64,000 nt of DNA from Deroplatys truncata. Lineage: Eukaryota; Arthropoda; Insecta; Mantodea; Mantidae. The stretch spans positions 494,254,190-494,318,189 of the forward strand of contig CM060990.1 of NCBI GenBank assembly GCA_030765065.1. The letters run 5' to 3'. Of this stretch, positions 25,540 through 38,003 are shown piece after piece. The notes under the pieces were generated by a model that saw only the letters and a list, made by a program, of their open reading frames with translations, had not been told where the DNA came from and did not search any database. Position numbers and translations under genes: made by a program. How positions within the stretch are numbered: the first letter of the stretch is position 1; every line of letters starts with the position of its first letter.

Positions 25540-28500
25540 AGTATCTGATTAAACATTAGTCAAAGAAATTAAACCTAACATTGAACCTTTGTGGAGCTTT
25601 GATAGAGCAACCACTTCTTGTAACATACCCTGGTTGGTTAATATTGACAATTTGAGTACCTAAGACTGAAGGGTCATTTGGGCACTATATCTGGAGTGTT
25701 ATTAGGATATTCAGGCACGTCCACATAAGCAAAAGGTTTTCATTGGTAAGCTGAGAAGCACTTTTGGTTTTGTTGAGGTGTATTACATTACAATGCACTA
25801 CATTGCTAGCTGAGTTTGTTTGCCCAGTAAAAGCGGGGGCTGGGATGAGAGCCAACGATCAGTCCTTTCTCTCATAATTCACCATGCTTTGTTTATAGAC
25901 CTTACCACCTTCCCTTTTGAGAATTTGACTGATTGACGCTTTGCTGAACAATTATAACAGTCTTTCATGTGCTAATTTTTAGTCATCAATGCTTTAACAA
26001 CTACAGCTGGGCTGATTACTTCAGGTTTGAGTAAGTTATATGTAACAGGTACTTTGGTATGTAACTGCCTGTTGAAAAGCAACTGAGATGCGGACCAATC
26101 TAGTCTTGGGAGGGGAGTATTTCTGTACTCTCAAAAAAGATTTCTATAGTCAGTTTTAGACTCAACTCGCTTTTTGAGGATTAGTTTACAAATCCTTACT
26201 CCCAATTCAGCAAGACTGTTTATCAAGAGTAATAGGGACTGCTAGTCCGCAGCTCAACTTCATTATCCTTGAAATATTTTCAGCATTTAAAGGAACTGAA
26301 TAGGATATTGTCTGCAAGCAACACTCTGAGAAAACCATGGGTGTTGAAAACATTCTGAAATGCATCAATTACAGCAGATGCAGTGTTACTTCTGAGTGCA
26401 CATAATTCATTATACTTAGAATACTTGTCTATGACAACAAGATAGCTTTTGCCAGAGAAATCAATATATCTGCACCTACGTTTTCATATGGAAGTTGTAG
26501 AAGTGGGTGTAGATGTACAGATTGCTTGAAAGGCAGGGCAAAACGTTTTACAGATTTCACATTTCTTAATATACTCCACTATTTGCAATGACATAGATGT
26601 CCAATAAAGAGCTGCCTTGCTTTGGCTTTGGTTTCACCTGCATGACCTTCATGTGACAGAGACAACACATATGCTCTAAGGCTTACAGGTACAATTATCT
26701 TATCCTTAAGGAATAGTAGACCATCTTCTACATATAGCTTGATCTTGAATTTATGAAAAATTTGACAGTTATCAGATTATGCTTTAAAGTCAAGCGGACC
26801 ATGCTTACAGAAAGACATGGTTTGCGACAGATCTGGATCACTAGCTGTTGCTTTCTGAAACTGAAATAAGTGATCAGATGCCATGAGAAGATGAGCACTA
26901 ACTGAGAGTACAATTTTTGTCATTTCAGGATCATCTTTTAGTTGTTCTGAAAGATATGATCTTGGCATATGACCTGCAAAATCCATAAGCTTGCTGGTAC
27001 TTTAGCAACTTTAACCTTAAGTGCTGAAGGCACACAGAAGCAATCTGGTGCACTGGTTTTAACATTACACTCACAAGTGGCTTGTGATCAGTTTGTATCA
27101 GGACAGGCTTACCATAGATATAGTGATGGGCTTTGGATGCTGCAAAATAAGCAGCAAATGTTCTTTCTCTATTTGAAAATAATTGATTTCAGCCGGTGTC
27201 AAAGACCTTGAAGCTATATGTACTGGCTATAGTCCCTGTGGACCTTCCTGGAAGAATGTGAAACCTAGGCCACTTTGAACTGCATAACATTGTATTACAA
27301 GCTTTGCTTTAGGATTAAAATTAGCAAGAACAGGGGCATTGCACAATAAATACTTTAACTGTTTGAAAGCATTTTCATGATTTGGAAGCCACTGCCAGCT
27401 TATATCAGATTTCAAGAATTGACGTAGATGGGCACAGATCATAGACATGTGAGGGATATAACTTCAGACAAAGTTGAACATTCCTAGAGTTCTCTATAAT
27501 TCTTTACAATCAGTGGGAGTAGCCATATTCACTAATGCTTAAACTTTCTCTGAGTCAGGAGTCATACCCACTTTTAAAAATTTGACCTACATACTTAACT
27601 TCATTTAGTTTGTATTGAAGTTTATCCTTATTAAACTTTATACCTTTAGATTTGGCTCACTGGATGTGTTGCTCAACACAAGCATCATGCTCAGCTTCCG
27701 TGACACCTGCACAGAGTATGTCATAAAAAAATACAACTACTCCTGGGATATCAGGAAAATTATCTTCAGACACTTTTGGAAAATTGGAAATACCATATGG
27801 CATTTTCAGGTATTTCTAGCAGTTAAATGGAGTGGAGAAGCAGCATTTACAGGTGGACTCTTTGTCGAGGGGTATATGATGGAAGCCCTCGTTTAAATCA
27901 AATATGGAATAATACTCTTTGCCTGCAAGCTTTTCAGACAACTGATCAAGATTTGGGATCTCATGAAAATCCCTTATAACAGGTTTGTTTAAGGCTGTTA
28001 GGTCAAGACAAGAGTCTCAGTTTATATATTGATTTTTCTATGATTACAATATTGCTCATCCAGCACTTTGCATCTCTTTTTCTGACCTTTTCAATAATAC
28101 CATGCTTTTCTAACCTATCAAGTTCAGATTTCAGTGCAGGTTTAAAAGAACATGGAAATCTTCTAGGAAGGTTAGATACAGGATCAATGTTATCTTTAAT
28201 CCTAACACTACACATTTGAGAGACACAACCCAAACCATCAAACACATCCTTGTTTACTTCAATAAATTATTGCTTAGGTATCTTTTGTACACTGTGTACT
28301 CTTTTGACAAGCTTAAAACTTACACTAGATGGCAAACCTAGTAGTGGAGTACTGTCTGAATCTATAATTACAAACTCTGCATATTGGCACATAGTTTTTA
28401 CAGTAAACCACAAATGTACAGTTCCTACTGCAAGAATAATGGTGCTGCCCCAAAATTTTAATTTTCAAGGTGGAAGAGAAGACCTTAAATTCCTGGTCTA

Positions 28501-29505
28501 GAGATTTGAACAATTTCAGAGGAATAATACTCACCTCTGGGTCTAGCTTAATACTAACAAGCTTATCCTCTATCAGAATACTTTCTCTCCACTCATTTTT
28601 AGGTTCGTTTGAATTTATGCTATGGAGCCTAACAGTGTCACAATACAAAGACTCCTCACTTAACTCTGAACCTTGCACAGTTCTTACATCTCTCACTTTA
28701 TGCACTTTACAAGCCACAGGAAAATGATTGACAATTCCACATTTAACACACTTTTTCCCAAATGCTGAATATACCCTAGCTTTGTGAGTTGTATGACACC
28801 TGCAACAATTAAATTCACTGTCACCCGACACTTTCTGGGATGATTGTTTGGCACTACTTTGAGCAGCACTAGGACCCTTAGACTTAGATTTCTTATTGTG
28901 CACCATATCTACACTGATACTGAGATTTAGTTGACTTTTTGATGTTGCTGCTTTGATGATGCCTGCTTGTTGTTGACTAAGCTTCACTGAATGACAGTAG
29001 TTAGCAACTTTGACTAGTCGTGTTCTCCATGCATAGCAGCGCCTCGAATACACTCTTGTCTTGGATATCCTTAATAATCCAGAAGATGAGCATATTTTCA
29101 TCCTGGAGTACAAGTTTCTCATATCCACAATTTTTTATGAGACGTCTGAGATCTGTGGGGTAATGGCCAAAACTCTCTACTGCTTGTTGACAGCGTTCCT
29201 GGAAAATGAATTGTTCATAGAAAGGATCGACTTTGGGGGACACAAAATTTGTGTATGCCTCCACAACTTTGGTGTAGATTTGCTTATCTGCAAGTGAAGG
29301 TGTCAAAATGTGCTCTGCCCTAGGAACCCAACATACTTTTCAACAGGGTTATTTTCATCTTTTCATGTGATTCATATTTTCCCGTTGCAATGAGATAATT
29401 CTTAAAGTCACCGAGGAAAGTCTGCCAATAATTGTGAGCAGAAGAACTCTCCAGATCTACAGTTGCTGATAACTTCACAAAAGGGCTACCAATTTGTACC
29501 ACCAT
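25540..29505 (-). pseudogene. gag-pol: gag-pol of the Mag-like gypsy element, decayed
   Basis: Gag begins at Met 29505 (MVVQIGSPFVKLSATVDLES) and continues with a FYEQFIFQERCQQAVESFGH capsid segment near 29210. A CRCH...CVKCGIVNHFPVAC knuckle region lies near 28815-28710. Protease should carry DTG; here the region reads KLDPEVSIIPL near 28530. RT has DNIDPVSNLPRRFP near 28185 and HGIIEKVRKR near 28095. The YVDD site near 27745 reads FFYDIL, so the first catalytic Asp is lost. The RNase H start APVLANF lies near 27325. The HEGHAG linker of integrase lies near 26645 and the C-terminal RSGCSIKAPQRF near 25585. Frameshifts and stops are frequent in the pol half; gag is better kept. Confidence 0.85.
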
Positions 29506-29984
29506 GTTGAGGTTATGATCTGTCTACGACAAGACATCGTAAATTGCTGCGATAAATTCTGCTGCACATTTACGGGAATATGAATCTGTATTCTTGGACA
29601 GATCCACTAAGGAAAATTTGAGGTAGAGACACAAAAGTACTGAAAACATTTCTTAGCACAACGCAGTTTGTGACATGGTCAGTCATATTTCGGTTCAGTT
29701 CAACCCACATTAAAAAGAGCGCGCATTATACCAGGTGAGTCAGCTGACCCTAGGTATTCGTATCTATGCAACCCGCAGTTTACAGTCTAATGTGAAAACA
29801 CTGACCCTTTTAACAAACAAACTGTTATTGTAGCTCTGCACTTCTATTCGGCAGTATACGCAACCACCATTAATGATTTAAGGGCCTGAATGAGCCAAGG
29901 AGCTACGAAAGGCTTAAAAAAGACGACTCTTCATGAATGTAATACTTGCAAGGAGGTAGAGGACTATTCTCCCGAAGAGCGGGA

Positions 29985-30110
29985 TAGTGCACATGGGTTC
30001 TGGCCGAGTGGGTTAGCAACGGAATGTGGTAAAGTAAAGGTTAACTTCGGAGGTGGAATCTAATACATCAAATTGTTTCGGTTCTTTTTTTTTCTATTTG
30101 TGTTTTATTT
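29985..30110 (+). mobile_element. Possible tRNA-derived SINE remnant
   Basis: TGGCCGAGTGGGTTAGCA near 30002 matches a tRNA box A. About 45 bp further GGTGGAATC fits a weakened box B (GGTTCGAATC). A T-run follows near 30086. It lies within the mariner-type element but outside its transposase. No second copy or duplication seen, so this is tentative. Confidence 0.35.
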
Positions 30111-30413
30111 TCTATATTTTAGTATTCTAATTTATTTATTTTGTTCTTGGCTCTCCTGTGAGTCAAAGACACAATAATTACAATCAGATAATAATTGTGG
30201 ATCATGTTTGCCCTAATAATCGGTACCGTATCCGGTGTTGTAAATCGCGTTGCGTAGTTAGCTTTCATTCTTTTGGGCACATGTCGACACTTTTAAATCT
30301 AACAGTTTTTGTTTCGTGTTTAAACCTTATGTTTTACTTCTACTGACAAAGGAGATGCAAATGTGCTAAGTTTACGGGTAAACAGAATAATAAATTGTTA
30401 AACAGCGTAAATT

Positions 30414-31468
30414 TCATAAACGAAGGAAATGTTCAAAATGACGAACCCCTTCATCAATGCACATTTGGGTACGTTGCCGGAGAGACCTTCCTGCATATTG
30501 TAACATGCGCGGTGTAATCTGCCTGCATTCTTCAGGTATGAGTGCCCGTAGATGATTTGGGCTTTGCGGTTCTTGAGCGTAGACCCGTTCCTTTAAATGT
30601 TCCCACAGAAAGAAATCCAGTGGGAAGTTCAGGTGATCTAGGGGCCATGCTATTGGGTCCCTTCGGCCATTCCATTTTTTCGGATATGTTCTATGTAAGT
30701 GATTCCTTATAATCTATGGCAAGTGTAGTGGAGCTCCATCCTGCTGGATCCACATTCCTGTCCTTTTCACTAGTGGCACATATTCTAGTAGCAATGACAA
30801 TTCTTCTTGCAGAAATGGTGGTCCTGTGAGGTTACCTTAAAAAAAAAAGCGGTCCGATTAGCAGGTCGCCTTATATTCCGCACCAGACATTGATGCTCCA
30901 CTCTGGAATGCAGCTTCTCGCATCCCGCGAGGATTGTCTATACTCCAGTAGTGCATATTATGGCGGTTAACAGTTCCGTTATTGTGGAATGTGGCTTCAT
31001 CACTGAAGAGAACGTTTCCTAAAAAAGCTGCATCCATTTGCGCTCGCTGCTGTAGCCACTGTGCATATATCACTCGCGCTTGAAAGTCGCGTCCGTGAAG
31101 AGCCTGGTGTAGTTATAGATGGCACAGATGATATTTATTACGGTGCAATATGCTTATCACTGAGGACCGACTTAGACTTTGTACAGATCTTGTGCTATGG
31201 CCCTTGAACTGGTATGTGGATTGTTTTCTATTGCGTTTCGCACAGCTTCTTCATTGCCTCCAGAGGTTACTGGAGCATCGCGAGCAGGTGATGCTCTTCC
31301 AGATCATCCTGTTTCACGAAGGCGTCTTTCAACCCTTCGAAAAGTGTCTGCAGTGGGTGCCCTCCTTCCTGGAAACCGTTCTTCATACAGGCGCTTTGCT
31401 GACAGTGCATTACACCTTATTTCTCCATAGATTAACAGCATGTCAACGTACTCATCGTTTGTATACAT
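30414..31468 (-). pseudogene. Tc1/mariner-type DDE transposase, inactivated
   Basis: Starts at Met 31468 (YTNDEYVDMLLIYGE) with an N-terminal helix-turn-helix (RLYEERFPGRRAPTADTFRR). The first catalytic Asp is in LFSDEATFHNNGTVNRHN near 31010, the second in WIQQDGAPLH near 30745. The third, normally in a RSPDLxPLDFF block, reads LDHLNFPLDFF near 30640, so that Asp is Asn. C-terminal end GVRHFEHFLRL then TGA at 30414. Frameshifts occur near 31100 and 30850 (an A-run). Length is about 351 codons, as expected for this family. It would have moved the element by binding the inverted ends. Confidence 0.85.
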
Positions 31469-32516
31469 TATGACAGCAGCCGTGTCTCGTAGAAAGGTTT
31501 CAAATACTCAGTAGATAATGGAGAGTTTATTCACGCCAAGCATTGACGCAGACGCAAATAGCTAAAGCCAATTTGCATTTGTGAAGTGTTTTAAACTCGG
31601 ATGAATGGGTCAAGCATAATACCGAGCACAATAAAATACCTATTACGAAGTATCTCGTAAATTATCAGCTGTCAGTGAAAAACATGGCGATTGTTCTATT
31701 TTGTACACACTTATAATGTTATCAAAATGCTCTTTGTAACATAATATCAAATTATAGGCCCAAGGAGATAAAACAAAAGGTAATAAAAAGTTTCAATTTA
31801 ACACAAAGGATTTGGACCCGAACTGCGGTGGTACAGTGATAAAGCAACCATGATAATACCTTTGGGCCAATGCTACCCTACGAGCTGGGGTTCCTATATA
31901 AATAAGTAATTGCAGAACTGAGACCTCCACCTTGAATCTTTACACTATTTTTGCAGCTTATTACAGAGTTTGGAGCTCGTTTTGGTAGTTTTAACTCAAA
32001 TAAACAAACTACATCAGCCAGTTTAATTACTGTATGAACTGAAATATGCCTTGGTTTGCGACAGAAGCGAAATTATCCACCTAATACTTAGCCTTTTTTG
32101 ACATAGCTGTACAACAAACCTTTGTTGGCTGACGGCTAAATTCAATTGGTCCCACTGCATAGATCAGCCATTTTGTTTTCAAATAGTTTTGTTGATCGAT
32201 GCATGTGATAAGTTGTTCCCTCAGGGGCATTTTCAAAGGCATGTATGACTGTATGGTAAACAATAAAAGATGGTAAAATCAGCTAAAGGTGCTACTACAG
32301 CTCCCAATGTTAGGGTGGCATTGACATACATGGCGACTGCATTTTGTCGCGTAAAACACTTATGCACTGAGTTATCTATCCCTCCTCTATAAAGTGTTAT
32401 GCAAATCAGCCATTAGAAGGCATTCAAGAAAGGCATAAGTCACACATGTCGCTTAGCACGTTGCACAAATTAAAAAATAAATAGGGGCAGCTGACTCACC
32501 TGGTATATCACATTTA

Positions 32517-32534
32517 CTCCACTTGACTGCGCCA
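32517..32534 (-). promoter_or_regulatory. Primer-binding site of the Mag-like element
   Basis: On the - strand the sequence directly after the 5' LTR reads TGGCGCAGTCAAGTGGAG. TGGCGCAGTC is the sort of PBS reported for serine-tRNA-primed gypsy elements; assigning that tRNA is inference. Confidence 0.75.
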
Positions 32535-32692
32535 TGTTCTAGTAATGGTTTGTGGGTTAAATAAAACATACTTTTGTGAATATTGCTGTTTAATTGCCAC
32601 TTGCAACTATACACTGTTACACAGCCATTCTAGAGAACTGTTACAACTGTTGATTTGACAACAACACATGTTGCCAGTCCAACTCTACAACG
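32535..32692 (-). repeat. 5' LTR of the Mag-like element (158 bp)
   Basis: Direct repeat of the left LTR. Its outer end is CG rather than CA on the + strand, a point change. GCACT follows at 32693-32697. Confidence 0.9.
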
Positions 32693-32697
32693 GCACT

Positions 32698-33105
32698 AAC
32701 TGCTGTTAATAGGCATTAATTGTTTTGAAAGGAAAATGCTGAGGAGATTATATGGCCCAGCAAAGCAACAACATGGTTGGAGAATAAGAACTAATTGGAG
32801 ATAAAACAATGGTAAAAACAATTGGATGTACCAAATTTTGTTAGGTTGAAAAGATTACAATGTGCAGGGCATGTGGTTTGGGTGGACATGCATGGAATTT
32901 CTAAGCTGTACTGGCACATTTTAGGGGAAGAAGGAAAGCCGGAAAGCCAAGGGAATCACTGGGATGATGCAGTGAGCAAGGATGTAGAACAACTTTTAGC
33001 TGTGATAAACTGGAACACAGTGGCCAGGAAATGAGAAGATTGGTTGGAGTTAATATTGGGGAGGTCAAGGCCCAAATGGGGTGTAGCACCATATGATGAT
33101 GGCTA
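32698..33105 (+). pseudogene. RTE-clade LINE, C-terminal part and tail
   Basis: Reads KMLRRLYGP-like sequence near 32730 and VRLKRLQCAGHVVWVD at 32840-32890 (the RRLRWAGHVxRM block). HWDDAVSKDVEQLLAVINWN lies near 32960 and SRPKWGVAPYDDD near 33065. This is the typical C-terminus of RTE/insect LINE polyproteins, ending in a GATGATG tail. It completes the frame left at 25362. Confidence 0.82.
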
Positions 33106-33339
33106 TTCAAATAACTCTGAAAACCAAATAAGTGAGCACAAATACCATTATCAAATCATAATGCTTGAAACAAGTATGCAGCTTAGCTAACCTCATTCGT
33201 TATGTGACAACAGCTGTACTTTCATATTGCTGAAACTTACTCATTCTTTGTTGAAATGTTTTACACTATGTGCAATTATTTAAATAGTAACTGAAAAATT
33301 AAAGGTGATCATGATGGTTCGTTAACTGCAAGGTCAGTA

Positions 33340-34315
33340 TTTTGTATTTTAAGTTTTCTTTCAATGATAGCACTGCCATTAAAAGAAAAGTGGATGCACC
33401 CTGCAGAAAGAATTTACATACAAGAAGCACTCAATGAAGATTATAAAACAGAAGTATATACCAATGGTAGCAAAATTAATGGAAAAGTTGGCACAGTAGC
33501 AGCAATGATAAAAAACAAATCAATAGTCCACCAACTGAAATATAAGCTCAATGATAGTGTTCAAATAATCAAGCTGAACAGATATTATAAGCATTGAGGA
33601 AAAAAGGGAAACAGGAAACACAATAACTGCTCAATGTAAAATGTATTTACACTGATGTAGGGTTACCCTAGATCTATTGAGAAACAATAACAAGTACAGA
33701 TGTATAATAGAAGAGATCAGATGGGAAGTCAAGCAACTCATGAGTCGGTGGATCATTCATTTCCAATGGATAAAATATCATGTTGGTATTTGTATATGGA
33801 AATGAACTGGCCAACCAACTTGTCAAAGAAGCAACTGAAGGAACAGATGCAATAATAATTTGAAACAAAATCCCAAAAAGTACATTAATAGCAAAAGGAA
33901 GGAAAAAGACATTGAAAAGTGGCAACAGGAATGGTCAGATTCAGCAAAGGGAGCAATTGCCAAGAAGTTCTTCCCATTAGTCTAAGACAGATTGAAGATA
34001 AACATTGCTTTAACAGCAAATCTCACTGCCATAGTAATTGGCATGGAAAAATCAAAAGTTATTACAACAAATTCAACATTCTAGATAATCCAGAATGCTG
34101 ATATAATGGTTGGGACAAAACAATAGACAACCTCGTATGGATGTACCCAAAGATCAGCCAGCAATGTAGAACTTTAAAATTGGTTTCCGGATGTGGCAGA
34201 AACTGGTCAATAAATTACAATGATATAATTAAGAAACACTTAAAGCCAGTTGTGCGCTTTGACAACAGTATAAACTTTGACCAATTTAGACTTAAGGCCA
34301 CAGCTAGACTTTAAG
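33340..34315 (+). pseudogene. LINE RNase H and C-terminal domain fragment
   Basis: EVYTNGSKINGKVGT near 33450 is an RNase H start, with TDGS changed to TNGS. VHQLKYKLNDS follows near 33530 and GNELANQLVKEATEG (the GNELADxLAKEA block) near 33805. TAIVIGHGKIKSYYNKFN-like sequence lies near 34030. The order fits R1/LOA-like LINE 3' ends. RT is missing, several frameshifts. It has no visible tail before the next fragment. Confidence 0.7.
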
Positions 34316-34339
34316 GAACTAATATGAATATGTATAGTT

Positions 34340-35523
34340 ACAGATTACAATACAGAAACTAACGAATAAAAAAAAACTTCTTTAATACTCTGATTATAAT
34401 AATTCATAATTGGCTGTCTATAGGAGTGTATATATACAGAATAAAAGGGGTATAGATGTCCCTGGCTTAACTGGTGATTCTGCAAGTTACATACTGAATG
34501 AAATATTATAAACGACAATAAACTTACAGAAATGTTAGTACTTGATAATATCCCACAGCAAATAATTGACAATATTTTTAATCTATACCTAGAAACCTTC
34601 ATTTCTGTTAAAATTAATGAAAAAATCTCTGATCAGTTATAAATTTTTACCAGTGTCAAATAAGGATATCTCTCTCGCCTTTCTTATTCAGTATATATAT
34701 CTGAATGCAATAATACAAGAATTTAGAAACACAAGGCATCATGATGTAACTATAAATCAACATATTTTACAGCAGATGCCCTGATTTTTGCAGACATTTG
34801 GTCTTGCTAGCCAATTCAGAAGATGATTTAGAATGATCAGTCTATAATTTAACATTAATAGCTGATAAATATTGCGTGGAAATATCCACATGAAAACAAA
34901 AGAAACAGCATTCTGTGGTAAAGAACTTGTATGCAGTAAAATTTGTATAAATTATATAATTTTAGAAAGGGTTAATGAATTTAATTACACCGGTTTTAAA
35001 CTTTCCTTTTTACCCCATCTAGACATATCACAAAAATCTTTACATTCAATAAATCTGCTGGCATTATCAACAGTATAATGAAACCTTCCTTAGTCCAAAA
35101 ATATGCCAGCACTTGCCTGTACAAGACCTTAGCAAGACCTGTCCTCTGTTATGGCAGCAATTGGAGCTCAAGAAAGTGTGACGATAAGAGAATTACTGCC
35201 AGTGAAATGAAGTTTATGCACCGAACAGCAGGTTACACTTAACAGAACCATCAACGAAATGAAGACATTTTACAAGAACTGGGAATGGAACCTGTCCTAC
35301 AGGATATTCATCAATATAAAGAAAATTGGTTCCAGCATGTCAAGAATATGCCCAGAAGCAGGATCGCCTGAGTGATCTTGAACTACAGACCAGCAGGGAA
35401 AAGATCACTGGATTACCCTGTGAAGAGATGGTGGGAGAATTTTATGTAGACCAGAACATCCCTCTAGGACTATCACCTGTTAAGAAGAAGAAGAAGAAGA
35501 TGATGATGATGATGATGATGATG
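34340..35523 (+). pseudogene. Non-LTR RT C-terminal half with triplet tail
   Basis: A worn F-A-D-x active-site region near 34780, then KTKETAFCGKELVCSKICIN at 34885-34945 and VNEFNYTGFKLSFLPHLDIS at 34968-35030. RPVLCYGS lies near 35133 and ASEMKFMHRTAGYT near 35200. RNEDILQELGMEPVLQDIHQY follows near 35258-35320 (read across a frameshift). This belongs to the common animal LINE group whose C-terminus has GYKL/FMRRTAGYT-type blocks. It ends in (GAA)n(GAT)n at 35482-35523. Confidence 0.7.
35482..35523 (+). repeat. (GAA)n(GAT)n LINE tail
   Basis: About six GAA/AAG units followed by about eight GAT units at the end of the upstream LINE fragment. A pure T-run of about 18 follows at 35600-35616. 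Confidence 0.9.
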
Positions 35524-36364
35524 TATTACAGTAAACTTATTTTGTTATTTTGCTTTGAATACTAGATTTACCAAACATTAACTGGTTTGTATGCAACATT
35601 TTTTTTTTTTTTTTGGCATTGCTCGTGATGTGTTATAGCATAAAAGCATAATTATACCTATAGAAAGTTTAAAATTAACTTAATTGATCCCCTCTGTTTT
35701 TGTTAGAATCAACTTATTTTACAAATTCGCCATTTCTTTCCTTCAGATTCATAATTTTCATGGCGTACTACATTTGATGTTGAAGAAAGGTACCTGTCAT
35801 ATACAACTGAACCCTGACTTGCATTACATAACTTGTGTTTGGGGTTTCAATAGGTTGCATTTGGCACTGAGGTGAAGCTATATAAGTCAGAGTGTGGCAT
35901 AAAAATTTCAGCAGCTTTCACATGTTAATACTTAACAATTATCTCCCAGAATTGAGATACAGATAGAATTTATTAATTTGAAATACCTATCAGAAGGTTC
36001 TCTAGATAATCTCTTCATACTGAATGTAGAAGTGGGAAATGTATTAATTGTTTTACTAGGAGAGGATCACAAATATCACTGAAACATTCTTAATGCAGAA
36101 AAATGCATTTTGCTGCTGAGAGTGCAAAATCTGGAAGCTAATAATAGGTTGGATAGTTGAAGTTCTGCATCAAGTTGTTTTACAAATATGATGGAAACAA
36201 GTGCACTTAAGGGAGTCTCCTTTTACCCAAAAATTATAAAATTCAAATTGTTACATATAAATATAATTAAGAGCAATGAACACAGTGATATTATAGCTCT
36301 TTCTTCATTCTGTCATATTTAAATGACTAATGCTGAAATAGTCAGTAAGTAGTCATTTAAAGGT
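35524..36364. other. No recognisable feature
   Basis: AT-rich DNA with a poly(T) run near 35600. The short frames show no motif. Confidence 0.5.
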
Positions 36365-37338
36365 TTATACAAAGTGTTTCAGTGAGATGTCCCACTTTTT
36401 AATTAGATCTAGTCTTTGACTAAATAACACAAAATAAATGGGTAGAGGTAGGGCTATTGGGTCAAGCTGTAATTCTAACCTGGATGGTTCCTGGTCTGTT
36501 TCTGTAGACTCTTCCTTGAGATGGCTCCACAAAAAAGTCTGTTGATGTGAAGTCTGGTGACCTTGGAGGCCACAAACCTTTAGAGATAACACTGTTCTTG
36601 AAGAAGCTGTTGATGTGTGCCATTGATTCTTTAGAGGTGTAGCATGTGTTGCCATCCTGTTGAAAATATCCCTGCATAAGTTCAATGTCTTCTAGCTGCT
36701 CCACAAATTCCATGAAAATGTTCTTATACTCATCCATATTTACAGTTTTGTCAAAGAAAATTGGTCCAATGACCCTATGACCGGATATTGCACAGCACGC
36801 TCCAAATTTTCTGGATGAAGTAATCTCATGGTACACATCAGTGGCATAGGGTAAGGGTAGACTTTGGGGCTGAGTATACCTAAATAAATTGCCAAGGAAC
36901 TAAATAAATTTTTAAACATATAAATAAAGACAGCCTCAAAAAAGTGATGAAAAACTAATGAATACAATCACCTTCACCGCTTCTTACCCCAACGTCCCAA
37001 CCCCTACTGCTAAGTGCCAGATTGTAGTGCTGCTTACTTAGGCAGCTTCGAAATCTCATGATGTGGCAGCAAAGTCGAGTAGAGACTGGGATGGCTAAGC
37101 GAGTGCAAGTCTCATCAAGAATGGGCTTACATAGCTTTTCCCACTAATTTCGACTTCTCGTTGTAGGAAGACGTGTCTATATTTTGTTGTGCATTAAGGA
37201 CACAAAGGCAGCAGCAGAGACTTAACACATTTAACGAGGTGTTTAGTCTCTGTTTACCTGCTCTCTCCAAGGTCCGGAAACACAATAATAGGCAAGAATA
37301 GGGCAAGGCAGTGAAACAAACATTTCATTCTTCAGTTA

Positions 37339-37788
37339 TTGGTTAACCAGCATTATGTGCGTGCAGCCGTGCAGTGCAGTAAAGTGTTAATTTTACGTAA
37401 ACCTGTGTATTGTTTTCATTGTGCGTTTTTTATTTATGATTTTAGAAATATCGACAATTCTATCGATTTATTGGATTACTTATTAAAAACTCAGTTTTCG
37501 ACTCCTTTCTCTTATGAGAAAAAGTGTGAACTTAAAGGCAAACGATCAATTCCTAAGCTTGGCATTATCTTCCAGGAAAAAAACAAAAAACGGACATTTC
37601 AAACATCAAGGTACAGTAAATTTAATTGGTTAACTGGCAGTTACACTCATAACAAAGTATACTGCTTTGTATGTTGGCTTTTGGGCAGGGAAAAAGGAAT
37701 GGAGTGTTGAAGGAATATCAAGTATTACAAACATTGAAAGAAGAGCTTGCAATAAAAATCGCCGATTGGAGCTTATATCAAGAAAATT
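37339..37788 (+). pseudogene. TTF-type zinc-finger N-terminal exon of a hAT/ZMYM1-like transposase
   Basis: Contains KLGIIFQEKNKKRTFQTSRY, KFNWLTGSYTHNKVYCFVCW and, after a one-base frameshift near 37690, SVEGISSITNIERR. This matches the TTF-type zinc finger that precedes the catalytic domain in ZMYM1-like hAT transposases (C-x2-C pair visible). The exon may end at a GTGAGT donor at 37788-37793. No downstream exon is present before the hAT end. Confidence 0.72.
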
Positions 37789-37955
37789 TAAGTGAGTACC
37801 TACGTTGTTTTCATGGTTTACAATCATACAATGGTTTGTTAGCATTTTGTAAAGTTATTACACCTAAAGCAATATTTTTATAATCTAGTTTAAACTGTAT
37901 GCTCAGTCAGTTTCGGCAATTAGTAGTGATACTAAGTACTACTAAAACAACAACA

Positions 37956-37957
<2 letters not shown>

Positions 37958-38003
<46 letters not shown>
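37958..38003. repeat. (TAA)n microsatellite
   Basis: About 15 AAT/TAA units inside the hAT element. Confidence 0.95.

Larger units (their letters stand above)
29731..32503 (-). mobile_element. Tc1/mariner-type transposon with 20-bp inverted ends
   Basis: The left end CCAGGTGAGTCAGCTGACCC (29731-29750) and the right end (32484-32503) are inverted copies with one mismatch. Each is flanked by TA (29729-29730 and 32504-32505), the target of this superfamily. It lies in the 5' leader of the gypsy element, between the PBS region and gag. Its 2.77 kb is long for this group; the transposase covers 30414-31468 only. The rest (29751-30413 and 31469-32483) is non-coding, possibly with further insertions. 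Confidence 0.9.
25363..32692 (-). mobile_element. Ty3/gypsy LTR retrotransposon, Mag-like, carrying a mariner insertion
   Basis: Both LTRs are 158 bp (25363-25520 and 32535-32692) and are flanked by GCACT. In element orientation (-) the order is 5' LTR at right, PBS, leader, gag, protease, RT, RNase H, integrase, polypurine tract, 3' LTR at left. Removing the 2,773-bp mariner (plus its TA duplication) leaves about 4.6 kb, the size of Mag-type elements, which have short LTRs and a single gag-pol frame. It sits inside the RTE LINE, so it is younger than that LINE and older than the mariner. Confidence 0.9.

Noticed and set aside
31150-31473. 107-codon + strand frame
   Set aside because: Antisense shadow of the mariner-type transposase N-terminus.
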